64,000 bases of DNA from Miltoncostaea marina (GTDB taxonomy: Bacteria; Actinomycetota; Thermoleophilia; Miltoncostaeales; Miltoncostaeaceae), in the NCBI RefSeq assembly GCF_018141525.1, contig NZ_CP064655.1, forward strand, positions 1,736,001 to 1,800,000, read 5' to 3'. Of this stretch, positions 32,695 to 40,837 are shown in pieces. Made by a program: the position numbers and the translations under genes. Under the pieces are notes generated by a model that did no database searches, had not been told where the DNA came from, and was given only the letters and a program-made list of their open reading frames with translations. How positions within the stretch are numbered: the first letter of the stretch is position 1; each line of letters opens with the position of its first letter.

Positions 32695-33807
32695 ATGAGG
32701 AGCACCTACTCGCTCGGCCGCGTCGCGGGCATCCCGATCGGCCTGCACTGGAGCGTCCTGGGGCTGCTCTTCCTGCTCATGTGGACGCTGGCCACGGGCA
32801 TCTTCCCCGAGACCAACCCCGGCCTCGGCGACGACGCCCACTTCGCGATGGCGGTCGTGTCGGCGACCGGCTTCTTCGGCTCGATCCTGCTGCACGAGCT
32901 GGGCCACGCCCTCCAGGCGCGCCGCGAGGGCGTCGCGATCGACGGCATCACGCTGTGGCTGTTCGGCGGGGTCGCGCGGTTCACCGGGATGTTCCGCACG
33001 GCCGGCTCGGAGTTCCGCATCGCCGTGGCCGGGCCGCTGGTCTCGCTCGCCCTCGGCGCCGCCTTCATCGGCGCCGCGCTCGTGCCGGGCATCCCGGGCG
33101 CGGTCGACGGCGTCTGCTCGTGGCTCGGCTTCATCAACCTGGCCCTGCTCGCCTTCAACCTGCTCCCCGCCCTGCCGCTGGACGGCGGGCGCATGCTGCG
33201 CGCCGCCCTGTGGCGCATGAAGGGCGACCTGCGCGCGGCCACCCGCCTGGCGGCGGGCGCCGGGCGGGTGCTCGCCCTCGCCATGATCGGCCTCGGGGTC
33301 GCGGGGACGGCGCTGTTCGGGGCCTTCAGCGGCATCTGGCTGGCCCTGATCGGCTGGTTCCTGCTCCAGGCGGCCGGCGCGGAGGGCCGGGCGGCGGCCC
33401 AGGCCGGGCGGATGCCGCGGGCCCGGGACATGATGGACGCCGACCCGATCGTGGCCCGGCCCGACATGACGCTCGACGACGTGGCCGACGAGTCGCCCTG
33501 GGGCGCGCACGACCTCGCCTACCCGGTGGTGGAGGACGGCCGCGCCGTGGGCCTGCTGCCGCCGGGCGCCCTGGCCGGCACGCCGCGCGCCGACTGGGAG
33601 CGGCTGCGCGTGGCGGACCGCATGGTCGGCCGCGACCGGGTCCCCGCGCTGGGCGCCGACGACGAGCTGCCGGTCGTGATCGCCGCGCTGCGCGGCACGG
33701 AGCTCGAGAGCGCCCTCGTGCTGGACGGCGACCGCCTGCTCGGCGTGGTGACCGTCGGCGACGTGGCGCGGGCGCTCGGCATCGACCCCCGGAGCCGCGC
33801 CGTCTGA
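32695..33807 (+). CDS. Site-2 protease family (M50) metalloprotease with CBS-like C terminus
   Basis: A 370-residue membrane zinc protease. The HExxH ligand motif is LLHELGHALQARREG (about residue 66) and the third ligand is in the LPLDGGRMLRA motif. About six membrane spans occupy residues 15-225. The C-terminal 130 residues form two CBS-like halves (MDADPIVARPDMTLDD and VPALGADDELPVVIAALRG), as in the SpoIVFB-like/Rv2625c class, and may sense nucleotides. Such enzymes cleave membrane-bound regulators; no anti-sigma substrate is adjacent. Confidence 0.92.
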   Translation: MRSTYSLGRVAGIPIGLHWSVLGLLFLLMWTLATGIFPETNPGLGDDAHFAMAVVSATGFFGSILLHELGHALQARREGVAIDGITLWLFGGVARFTGMFRTAGSEFRIAVAGPLVSLALGAAFIGAALVPGIPGAVDGVCSWLGFINLALLAFNLLPALPLDGGRMLRAALWRMKGDLRAATRLAAGAGRVLALAMIGLGVAGTALFGAFSGIWLALIGWFLLQAAGAEGRAAAQAGRMPRARDMMDADPIVARPDMTLDDVADESPWGAHDLAYPVVEDGRAVGLLPPGALAGTPRADWERLRVADRMVGRDRVPALGADDELPVVIAALRGTELESALVLDGDRLLGVVTVGDVARALGIDPRSRAV

Positions 33808-33822
33808 GGCACGCCCGGGGGC

Positions 33823-34773
33823 TCAGGCCTCCTCGGGCGCCGCCGCCCGGCGGTCGGCCCGCGCCCGCGAGAGGACGGTGCGCAGCCGCAGGCTGCGCAC
33901 CATCAGGCCGATGCAGGTCAGCCCGAGGAGCGCGTTCGTGACGAGCAGGGTGAGCTCCATGCCGGCGCTGAACGCCAGCACCTCCCCGCGTCCGGTGGAG
34001 CCGGCCAGCATCACCACGAGCAGGGCCTGCTTGGGGCCGAGGCCGCCCGGCGTCGCCGGGAAGAGGCTCGCCATGCTGCCGGCCACCTGCACGATGAGCG
34101 CGGCCTCGATGCCCGCCGGCACGTCGAAGGCCTGCAGGAAGTAGAAGGCGCCGCCGATCCGGCAGCCCCAGCCGAGCGCCTGCCAGATGACCACCGAGCG
34201 CAGGTAGCGGCGCGGCGTGCGGACGATCGCGAGCCCCTGCCCGAAGCGGCGCCAGAACTCCCGCACCCGCCGGGCGAGCAGCAGCCCCAGCACGACGAGC
34301 CCGCTGACCACCGCGAGGGTGGCGACCGGGTAGCGGAACGCCAGCGAGAGGTCGAAGGCCGGCAGGTCGGGCAGTCGCACGCCGGGCAGCACGCCCGCCC
34401 ACAGGGCCCAGAGGATGAGCCCCGAGGCCATCGCCATGTCGAACAGCGTCTCGGCCACGAGCGAGCCGGCCAGGGTCGGGTAGCGGGCCTCGCGGGTGCT
34501 GCGGCGGACGAGGAACATCTTCATCAGGTCGCCGACCCGCGCCGGGATCACCGCGTTGACGCCGACCCCCGCGCAGTAGGCGCCGAAGGCGGTGCGGTAG
34601 CGGATGCGCTCGCCGGGGAGGGCCGCGCGCAGGATCTGCTGCCACGCGCGCGAGCGCAGCGCCAGGTTGCCCACGCTGAAGGCCACGGCGGCGGCGAGGA
34701 ACCCCCAGTGCACGGCGGCCAGGCGCTCGACGAAGGCCTCGACCGCGTCGATGAAGCGGCGAAGGCTCTCCAC
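33823..34773 (-). CDS. Lysylphosphatidylglycerol synthase-type transmembrane protein
   Basis: A 316-residue membrane protein with about eight hydrophobic spans and the conserved signature of the UPF0104/MprF flippase-like domain: a NxxxPARVGDLMK-type motif (NAVIPARVGDLMKMFLVRR, about residues 72-90) and FPATPGGLGPKQALLV near residue 240. No soluble aminoacyltransferase domain follows, so it is a stand-alone flippase-like protein of unknown lipid. The start GTG lies six bases after the metW stop, so it is probably the third gene of a metX-metW unit. Confidence 0.82.
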   Translation of the reverse strand: MESLRRFIDAVEAFVERLAAVHWGFLAAAVAFSVGNLALRSRAWQQILRAALPGERIRYRTAFGAYCAGVGVNAVIPARVGDLMKMFLVRRSTREARYPTLAGSLVAETLFDMAMASGLILWALWAGVLPGVRLPDLPAFDLSLAFRYPVATLAVVSGLVVLGLLLARRVREFWRRFGQGLAIVRTPRRYLRSVVIWQALGWGCRIGGAFYFLQAFDVPAGIEAALIVQVAGSMASLFPATPGGLGPKQALLVVMLAGSTGRGEVLAFSAGMELTLLVTNALLGLTCIGLMVRSLRLRTVLSRARADRRAAAPEEA

Positions 34774-34779
34774 CGGCGC

Positions 34780-35370
34780 CTACCGCGTCAGCAGGTAGAC
34801 GGCGCCCGCCGCGAGCAGGTTGGGCCGGCGCTCCGCCCACGCGGGCGCCGCGCGGCCGTCCTCGCCCAGCAGGCGCCGCCCGCCCACCCGCAGCCCCTCG
34901 GCGCCGGCCAGGTCCTCGAAGTCGCGGATCGTGCAGAGGTGGATGTTGGGCGTCTCGTACCACCGGTACGGCAGCGTGCGGCTCACCGGCATCCGCCCGC
35001 GCGCGCCGAGCGCCAGGCGCAGCCGCCAGTGCCCGAAGTTCGGGAACGAGACGATGCCCACCCGGCCCACGCGCATCACCTCGCGCAGCACCGGGGCCGG
35101 CCGGCGCACCGCCTGGAGCGTCTGGGAGAGCACCACCACGTCGAACGCGTGGTCGTCGAAGTCGAGGCCCTCGTCGATGTCGGCCTGCACCACGGCGATG
35201 CCCCGGGCCACGCAGGCGTGGAAGGCCTCGTCGGACACCTCCACGCCCTGCCCGCGGCAGCCGCGGGCCACGATGAGTTCCTCCAGCAGGTCCCCCTCGC
35301 CGCAGCCGAGGTCCAGCACCCGCGAGCCGCGCGGCACCATGCCGGCGACCACCATCAGGTCGGGCCTCAC
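34780..35370 (-). CDS. metW: Methionine biosynthesis protein MetW
   Basis: A 196-residue class I methyltransferase-fold protein. It has SRVLDLGCGEGDLLEEL, GVEVSDEAFHACVARG, FDVVVLSQTLQAVRRP and the family-specific SFPNFGHWRLRL and LPYRWYETPNIHLCTIRDF. MetW is normally encoded with MetX and is needed for efficient homoserine acylation in several bacteria. The GTG start overlaps the metX stop by GTGA. Confidence 0.93.
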   Translation of the reverse strand: MRPDLMVVAGMVPRGSRVLDLGCGEGDLLEELIVARGCRGQGVEVSDEAFHACVARGIAVVQADIDEGLDFDDHAFDVVVLSQTLQAVRRPAPVLREVMRVGRVGIVSFPNFGHWRLRLALGARGRMPVSRTLPYRWYETPNIHLCTIRDFEDLAGAEGLRVGGRRLLGEDGRAAPAWAERRPNLLAAGAVYLLTR

Positions 35371-36512
35371 GGCACCCCCGCCGGCGTGCTGTGCACGTGC
35401 TGCAGGAACGTCCCGACGGTGCGGTGGTAGTCGGGGATGTCGAGCAGGAACGAGTCGTGGCCGAACGGCGAGGCGACCTCCCGGAACGTGACCGGCGCCC
35501 CGTGGGTGGTGAGCGTGCGCACGATCTCCCGCGAGTGGGCCGTGTCGAAGCGCCAGTCGCTGTCGAACGAGACGACGAGGAAGCGGGTGCTCGTGCCCTC
35601 GAGCGCGCGAGCCGTGGCCACCGGGTCGGCGAAGGCGTCGAAGTAGTCCATCACCCGGGTCAGGTAGAGGTAGCTGTTGGCGTCGAAGCGGCGCAGGAAC
35701 GACGCGCCCTGGTGGCGCAGGTAGCTCTCCACCTGGAAGTCGACGTCGAAGCCGAAGCGCGGCGTCTCGCGATCCTGGAGGCGGCGGCCGAACTTGCGCC
35801 GCATCGACTCCTCGGACAGGTAGGTGATGTGGGCCAGCATCCTCGCGGTGGCGAGGCCCCGGTCGGGGCGCACGCCGTGCTCGTAGTAGTCGCCCCCGTG
35901 GAAGTCGGGGTCGCCCATGATGGCCTCCCGGGCGACCGCGGAGAAGGCGATGTTCTGCGCCGACAGGCGGCTGCTGGCGCAGATGACCACCGCCGACTCG
36001 AGCTCGCCCGGCGCGTCGAGCGCCCACTGCAGCGCCTGCATGCCGCCGAGCGAGCCGCCGACGGCCGCCAGCGGGCGCTCGATGCCGAGGTGGGCGATCA
36101 GCGCCCGGTGCACCCGCACCAGGTCGGAGATCGTCATGAGCGGGAAGCGCAGCCCGTAGGGGCGCCCCGTGGCCGGGTCGGTCGACGACGGCCCGGTCGT
36201 GCCCTGGCACCCGCCGAGCAGGTTGGAGCAGACGACGAAGAAGCGGTCGGTGTCGAGCGGGCGGCCCGGGCCGATGATCGAGTCCCACCAGCCACGCTTC
36301 GCCGGGTCGCCGTGGTGGCCCGCCGCGTGGGCGTCGCCGGTCAGGGCGTGGCACACCACGATCGCGTTCGAGCGGTCGGCGTCGAGCCGCCCGTAGGTCT
36401 CGTAGGCCACCTCGACCGGCGCCAGGACCGCCCCCGAGTCGAGCGCCAGCGGCCGGTCCGCGGTGAACAGGACGGCTCGCTGCGTTTCGACCCGTCCGAC
36501 GGAGACCCCCAC
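35367..36512 (-). CDS. metX: Homoserine O-acyltransferase (MetX)
   Basis: A 381-residue alpha/beta hydrolase that acylates homoserine, the first committed step of methionine synthesis. The nucleophile is in VGGSLGGMQALQW, the Asp in VSFDSDWRF, and the His in FGHDSFLLD. NLLGGCQGTTGPSS is also typical. Acetyl- and succinyl-CoA-using members share this fold, so the acyl donor is not fixed here. The GTG start is nine bases after a TACCGT hexamer with no ribosome-binding site, suggesting leaderless initiation. metW follows with a 4-base overlap. Confidence 0.94.
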   Translation of the reverse strand: MGVSVGRVETQRAVLFTADRPLALDSGAVLAPVEVAYETYGRLDADRSNAIVVCHALTGDAHAAGHHGDPAKRGWWDSIIGPGRPLDTDRFFVVCSNLLGGCQGTTGPSSTDPATGRPYGLRFPLMTISDLVRVHRALIAHLGIERPLAAVGGSLGGMQALQWALDAPGELESAVVICASSRLSAQNIAFSAVAREAIMGDPDFHGGDYYEHGVRPDRGLATARMLAHITYLSEESMRRKFGRRLQDRETPRFGFDVDFQVESYLRHQGASFLRRFDANSYLYLTRVMDYFDAFADPVATARALEGTSTRFLVVSFDSDWRFDTAHSREIVRTLTTHGAPVTFREVASPFGHDSFLLDIPDYHRTVGTFLQHVHSTPAGVP

Positions 36513-36521
36513 GGCGCGAGG

Positions 36522-36527
36522 ACGGTA
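36522..36527 (-). promoter_or_regulatory. Leaderless-type -10 element for metX
   Basis: Minus-strand TACCGT, nine bases before the GTG. The short 78-base divergent spacer leaves no room for a SAM riboswitch. Confidence 0.5.
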
Positions 36528-36577
36528 GTGAGGCGCCCGGCGGGTGTCAACCGGCCGGGCGCCGGGCGGGCGGCCGG

Positions 36578-36583
36578 TATCGT
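36578..36583 (+). promoter_or_regulatory. Leaderless-type -10 element for the MBL-fold gene
   Basis: TATCGT, seven bases before the ATG, matching the MscS gene arrangement at 20877. Confidence 0.5.
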
Positions 36584-36590
36584 GGCCGCC

Positions 36591-37607
36591 ATGCCGAGCC
36601 GCGCCGCGCCCGCGCCCCTCCCGCCCTGGCTGCGCATGCTCCGGATCGGCTACCCCAGCGCGAACGTGGTCGTGACGACCGCCGGCCGGCGCGTCCTGTT
36701 CGACAGCGGCTACGGCAGCGACGCCGGGCGCCTGCCGGCCGCCCTGGCGCAGGCCGGCGCCCCGGCCGACGCGCTCGAGCTCGTGGTCAACACCCACTGG
36801 CACAGCGACCACGTGGGCGGCAACGCCGCGCTGCAGCGCCGCCACGGGATCCCGGTGGCGGCCGAGGCCGGCGACGCGGAGGCGGTCAACCGCTGCGACC
36901 GCGCGGCCTGCATGGCCGAGTGGCTCGACCAGCCCGTGGAGCGCTACCGCGTGGACGTGCCCCTGCGGCCGGGGGACCGCCTGCGGGCGGGCCCCGCCGA
37001 CTGGGAGGTGCTCTCGACCCCTGGGCACACGCCCCGCCATCTGAGCTTCCACCAGCCGGACGAGCGCGTGCTGGTGCTGGGCGACGCCCTCCACGACGAC
37101 GACGTGGGCTGGATCGACGTCGCCCTGGACGGCCCGGCGGCCATCGACGCCGCGCTGCGCACGGTCGTGTCGCTGGCGGCGCTCGCGCCGCGCGTGGCGC
37201 TGTCGGGGCACGGGCCGGTGATGGCCGACCCCCCGCGGGCCTTCGCCGCCGCACACGCCCGCTACGAGCGCATGCGGGCCGACCCGCAGCGGGCGGCCTG
37301 GCACGCCATGAAGCGCATCCTCGCCTTCGCGCTCATGATCCGCGACGGCGTCGCCCTCGACGAGCTCGACGCGTACCTGGTCGCCAGCCCCTGGCTGGCC
37401 GGCCACGCGGCGCGGGTCTTCGCGACGACGCCCGAGGCGCTCGCCGCCGACCTGCTCGCGGAGATGCGCCGCGCCGGCGCGGTCGAGGAGCGGGACGGGC
37501 GGCTGCGCTGCCGCACCCCGTCCCATCCACCGCCGCCCGAATGGGCGCGCCCCGCGCCGCCCCGCGGGTGGGCGCGGGCGACCGGGGCGGCGCCCGCCGC
37601 GGGTTAG
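36591..37607 (+). CDS. Metallo-beta-lactamase-fold hydrolase
   Basis: A 338-residue protein. The metal-binding motif is complete: NTHWHSDHVGG (about residues 64-74), the later His in TPGHTPRHLSF, Asp in LVLGDALHDDD and His in LSGHGPVM. A C-terminal winged-helix-like segment (about 225-305) containing KRILAFALMI and DLLAEMRRAGAVEERDG resembles the extra domain of glyoxalase II/LACTB2-like hydrolases. The substrate is unknown. The last 35 residues are Pro/Ala/Arg-rich. It converges with a small gene whose stop it overlaps by four bases. Confidence 0.87.
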   Translation: MPSRAAPAPLPPWLRMLRIGYPSANVVVTTAGRRVLFDSGYGSDAGRLPAALAQAGAPADALELVVNTHWHSDHVGGNAALQRRHGIPVAAEAGDAEAVNRCDRAACMAEWLDQPVERYRVDVPLRPGDRLRAGPADWEVLSTPGHTPRHLSFHQPDERVLVLGDALHDDDVGWIDVALDGPAAIDAALRTVVSLAALAPRVALSGHGPVMADPPRAFAAAHARYERMRADPQRAAWHAMKRILAFALMIRDGVALDELDAYLVASPWLAGHAARVFATTPEALAADLLAEMRRAGAVEERDGRLRCRTPSHPPPPEWARPAPPRGWARATGAAPAAG

Positions 37608-37888
37608 GGCCGGGGGGCTCCGCCGGCCGGCGGCTCGGTGTCGCGGCCGGCGGCGTCCGGCCGCGACAGGTGCTCGTCCGCGCGGCCCGTGCCCTCGGCC
37701 GGCGGGGCGTCGTCGCCGCGCGCGCCGGGGTCGCGCAGCGCCTCGGCCGCGGCCTTCGCCTTGTCGGCCAGGCTCCCCTCCCCGGTGGCGATGTCCTTGA
37801 GCTCCTGCGCGTCGCGCTTGAGGGCCTCCGTGCCGCCGCGCTGGTCCACGAGGCGCTTCGCCGCGCCGGCGAGCTTGCCGATGTCCAT
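37604..37888 (-). CDS. Small acidic helical protein, MT0933-antitoxin-like
   Basis: A 94-residue protein. The first 50 residues (MDIGKLAGAAKRLVDQRGGT and ADKAKAAAEALRD) form charged amphipathic helices; the rest is Pro/Gly/Asp-rich and probably disordered. The pattern is reminiscent of the small actinobacterial MT0933-like family annotated as antitoxins, but the match is weak and no toxin gene is adjacent. The ATG is well supported by GGAGGATCGGC upstream. Confidence 0.6.
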   Translation of the reverse strand: MDIGKLAGAAKRLVDQRGGTEALKRDAQELKDIATGEGSLADKAKAAAEALRDPGARGDDAPPAEGTGRADEHLSRPDAAGRDTEPPAGGAPRP

Positions 37889-37966
37889 GCCGATCCTCCG
37901 GGTGGGTGCTGTTGCGCTGACGCCGCGGGGATACCCGGCGGCGGGCCCGGCGTCACACGGGGATGC

Positions 37967-39253
37967 TCAGAGCTCGCGCCGGAGCAGGCGCGAGGCCGCC
38001 TCGCGGAGGCGCTCGCCGAGGGGCCGCCGCGCCCACTCCTCCAGCGAGACCTCGTCGGCGGCGGCCGTGTCGGCCTCGAACGACTCGGTGAGCAGCCGCG
38101 CGAAGCCGCGATCCTGCACGGCCAGCACCGCCTCGTCGTTGAGCTGGAAGGAGCGGTTGTCGAAGTTGGCGGAGCCGATCGCGGACCAGACGCCGTCGAC
38201 CACCATGCACTTCGCGTGCAGCATCGTCGGCGCGTACTCGAACACGCGGGCGCCGGCGCGCAGCAGCTGCCCGTAGGTCGCCCGGCCGGCGCGGCGCACC
38301 ACGTCCTTGTCGATGTGCTCACCCGGCACGAGCACGCGCACGTCCACGCCACGGCGGGCCGCGTCCTCCAGCGCGCCGAGGAAGGCCGGCCGGGGCGCGA
38401 AGTAGGCGGAGGTCAGCAGGATGCTGCGCGACGCCGAGGCGATCGCCAGGTAGTAGAGCGTCTCCACGTTGGTGTCGCCCACGCCGGCGCTCGAGCGGAT
38501 GACCTGCATCGGCGCGCCCTCCTCGCCGTCCTCGCCGGGCACCGGCCCGAGCGGCGGCAGGTCGTCCTCGCCCGCCAGCACCTGCCCGGTGGCCTCCAGC
38601 CAGTTCTCGGCGAACGCGCCCTGCAGCCCGCGCACCACCGGGCCGCGCACGCGCACGTGGGTGTCGCGCCAGTGATCGGGGTCCTGGGCGTCGCCGGTCC
38701 ACTCCTCGGCGATGCCGACGCCGCCGGTCAGCCCCACGGTCCCGTCGGCCACCAGGATCTTCCGGTGCGTGCGGTTGTTGGCCCGCCGCAGCGCGTAGGG
38801 CTTCGGCGGTCGGAAGCGCCGCACCACGACGCCGCAGTCCTCCATGCGCCGGATGAGCCCGCCGTCCATCTTCACGGCGCCGACCGCGTCGAGCAGCACG
38901 CGGCACTCCACGCCGGCCTCGGCGCGCTCGCAGACGGCGTCGGCCACCTGCTCGGCGATCTCGCCGGTCCAGTAGACGTAGGTGAGCAGGTTGAGCGTAC
39001 GGCGGGCGCCCGCGATCGTCTCGAGGAAGGCCGGGAAGATGCGGTCGCCGTTGATCAGGAGCTCCGCCCGGTTGCCACGCGTGACCGGCGCGCCCGTGAG
39101 CGCCTCGGCGGCGCGCAGGAAGCCCTCCGAGCCCACGTCGGCGACCTCCTGGAGCTCGTACCCGCGCCCGCCCTCGCGGCGGTGGCGGAGCGAGTCGCTC
39201 GCGTACCAGACGACAGCCCACAGGGCGATCGCCGCGGGCCAGCGCCGGTTCAC
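37967..39253 (-). CDS. Phospholipase D family protein, cardiolipin synthase-like
   Basis: A 428-residue protein with an N-terminal membrane anchor (about 6-20) and two HKD motifs: NNRTHRKILVADG (about 165) and TMLHAKCMVVDGVWSAIGSANFDNRS (about 345). The paired domains make one active site for phosphatidyl transfer. Bacterial cardiolipin synthases join two phosphatidylglycerols or a PG and CDP-DAG. The GTG start overlaps the stop of the upstream diacylglycerol-kinase-like gene, linking two phospholipid genes in one unit. Confidence 0.9.
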   Translation of the reverse strand: MNRRWPAAIALWAVVWYASDSLRHRREGGRGYELQEVADVGSEGFLRAAEALTGAPVTRGNRAELLINGDRIFPAFLETIAGARRTLNLLTYVYWTGEIAEQVADAVCERAEAGVECRVLLDAVGAVKMDGGLIRRMEDCGVVVRRFRPPKPYALRRANNRTHRKILVADGTVGLTGGVGIAEEWTGDAQDPDHWRDTHVRVRGPVVRGLQGAFAENWLEATGQVLAGEDDLPPLGPVPGEDGEEGAPMQVIRSSAGVGDTNVETLYYLAIASASRSILLTSAYFAPRPAFLGALEDAARRGVDVRVLVPGEHIDKDVVRRAGRATYGQLLRAGARVFEYAPTMLHAKCMVVDGVWSAIGSANFDNRSFQLNDEAVLAVQDRGFARLLTESFEADTAAADEVSLEEWARRPLGERLREAASRLLRREL

Positions 39254-40104
39254 CCCACCACCACCCGCACGCGCCCGGGCTCGACGGTCAGCGGCGGGCC
39301 GGCGTCCTCCACGTCCCCGTCCACGTTGAGCTCCGCCCCGGGCGGCAGGCCCAGCTCCACGCGCCGCGCCCGCGCGCCGACCACCCCGGGCTGCTCCGTG
39401 ATGCGGCCGCGGCGCAGGCCGTACGCGTGACGCACCAGGCGCAGGCGGCCGCCCGCGGCCAGCACGACCACGTCGAGCAGCCCGTCGGAGGGGTCGGCCT
39501 CGGCCACGCGCGAGCCGGCGCCGAACGCGCCCGAGCAGGCCACCATCACCTGCCACGCGCGGCCGGCGTAGAGCCGCCGCCCGTCGCAGCGCACGTCGCA
39601 CGTCACCGGCCGGCCGGTGAGGCCCGCGCGCACCGCGCCCACCAGGTAGCCGGCCGGGCCGATCAGGGGCTTGAGCGGCTCGGCGCCGCGCAGCGCGGCG
39701 ACGGCGAGCCCCGCGGTGGCCATGTTGACGAACGGGTGGTCGCCGACCCGCGCCAGGTCGATCGTCCGCAGGCGCTCGCCGGTGGCCGCCAGGCGCGCGG
39801 CCTCCAGCACGTCGGCGGGGATGCCCATGCGCCCGGCGAAGTCGTTCGCCGTGCCGTTGGGGATCACGCCGAGCGGCACTCCCGCCGCGCCGGCCGCGTC
39901 GGCCACGTGCGCGACGTTGCCGTCGCCGCTCGCGATCACCACGCGGTCGGGCCGGGTGGCGGCGATGGCGTCGATCTCCTCGGCGCCGCGCAGGTCGACC
40001 TCCGCGCCGGCGTCGCGCATCGCGCGGGCGAGGGCGTCGCCGTCCGGGCCCGAGCCGGAGCCGGAGCTCTCCTTCACGAGCAGCAGGACCCTCACGGCCG
40101 CCAC
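39250..40104 (-). CDS. Diacylglycerol/lipid kinase family protein
   Basis: A 284-residue DAGK-catalytic-fold protein. The nucleotide-binding loop reads VVIASGDGNVAHVADAAG, where most members have GGDGT, and the second motif VIPNGTANDFAGRMGIP is intact. The C-terminal beta domain has DPSDGLLDVVVLAAGG and ends ELNVDGDVED. It probably phosphorylates a lipid; the substrate is undetermined. Start choice: GTG 40104 lies nine bases after TAGCGT; an in-frame GTG three codons later is possible. It is divergent from the YgjP-type gene 29 bases away. Confidence 0.85.
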   Translation of the reverse strand: MAAVRVLLLVKESSGSGSGPDGDALARAMRDAGAEVDLRGAEEIDAIAATRPDRVVIASGDGNVAHVADAAGAAGVPLGVIPNGTANDFAGRMGIPADVLEAARLAATGERLRTIDLARVGDHPFVNMATAGLAVAALRGAEPLKPLIGPAGYLVGAVRAGLTGRPVTCDVRCDGRRLYAGRAWQVMVACSGAFGAGSRVAEADPSDGLLDVVVLAAGGRLRLVRHAYGLRRGRITEQPGVVGARARRVELGLPPGAELNVDGDVEDAGPPLTVEPGRVRVVVG

Positions 40105-40113
40105 CCTACCCGC

Positions 40114-40123
40114 ACGCTAGCCT
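40114..40123. promoter_or_regulatory. Back-to-back leaderless -10 elements sharing GCTAG
   Basis: The minus-strand hexamer TAGCGT (40119-40114) is nine bases before the lipid kinase GTG. The plus-strand hexamer TAGCCT (40118-40123) is ten bases before the GTG of the YgjP-type gene. The two share the central TA, so the genes probably cannot be transcribed simultaneously from this site. Confidence 0.45.
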
Positions 40124-40133
40124 CACCATCCCC

Positions 40134-40837
40134 GTGGAGCTGCGCGAGACGCCCTTCCCCCACCGCGTGGTCCGCCATCGCCGCGCGCGGCGCATGACGC
40201 TGAGCGTCGGGCCGGCCGGCGTGCGGCTGACCGTGCCGCCCGGCGCCCCCCGGGCCCGCATCGACGCCTTCCTGCGCGCGCAGGCGCCCTGGGTCGAGGA
40301 GCAGCGCCGCCGGCTGGCGCCGCCGCCCCGGCCCCTGCGCGACGGTGACCGCCTGGCCCTGCTGGACGGCGGACTGACCCTGCGCGTCCGGCCCGGCGGG
40401 CCCGCGCGGACGGCCGTCCGCGAGGGCGACGCGCTCGCCACCGGGCCCGCCGACCCGGGGCGGCGGTCGAGCGCTGGTACCGGGCCCACGCGCACGCCGT
40501 GCTCGGCGAGCGCGCCCACGCGGCGGCCGCGCGCCTGGGGGTCGCCGTGGCGGCCGTCGGCGTGCGCGACCCGCGCTCGCGCTGGGGCAGCTGCTCGCCC
40601 GGCGGGCGCCTGTCGTTCTCGTGGCGGCTGCTGCTGGCGCCGGAGGCCGTGCTCGACCACGTCGTCGCCCACGAGGTCTGCCACCTGGTGCGGCCGGACC
40701 ACTCGCCGGCCTTCTGGGAGCTGCTGGCCGGCGTCGACCCGGGTCACCGCGCCGCCCGCGACTGGCTCGCCGCGCGCGGCCACCTGCTGCACCGAGGGCC
40801 GGCCTGGCGCGGGGAGGCGGGCGTCAGCCGCGCCTGA
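40134..40837 (+). pseudogene. YgjP-type zinc metallopeptidase with a one-base frameshift
   Basis: The N-terminal half (VVRHRRARRMTLSVGPAGVR and VTVPPG-like LTVPPGAP) is in one frame; from about 40460 the sense continues in the next frame as AVERWYRAHAHAVLGERAHA, then RWGSCSPGGRLSFSWRLLLA and the zinc motif VVAHEVCHLVRPDHSPAFWE. Adding one G to the run at 40457-40460 would restore a protein of about 234 residues. A homopolymer sequencing error is therefore as likely as a true mutation. If intact it would be a YgjP/SprT-like (DUF45) metallopeptidase of unknown substrate. Confidence 0.75.

Noticed and set aside
36513-36590. SAM riboswitch before metX
   Set aside because: The divergent spacer is only 78 bases and a -10 hexamer lies nine bases from the start codon.
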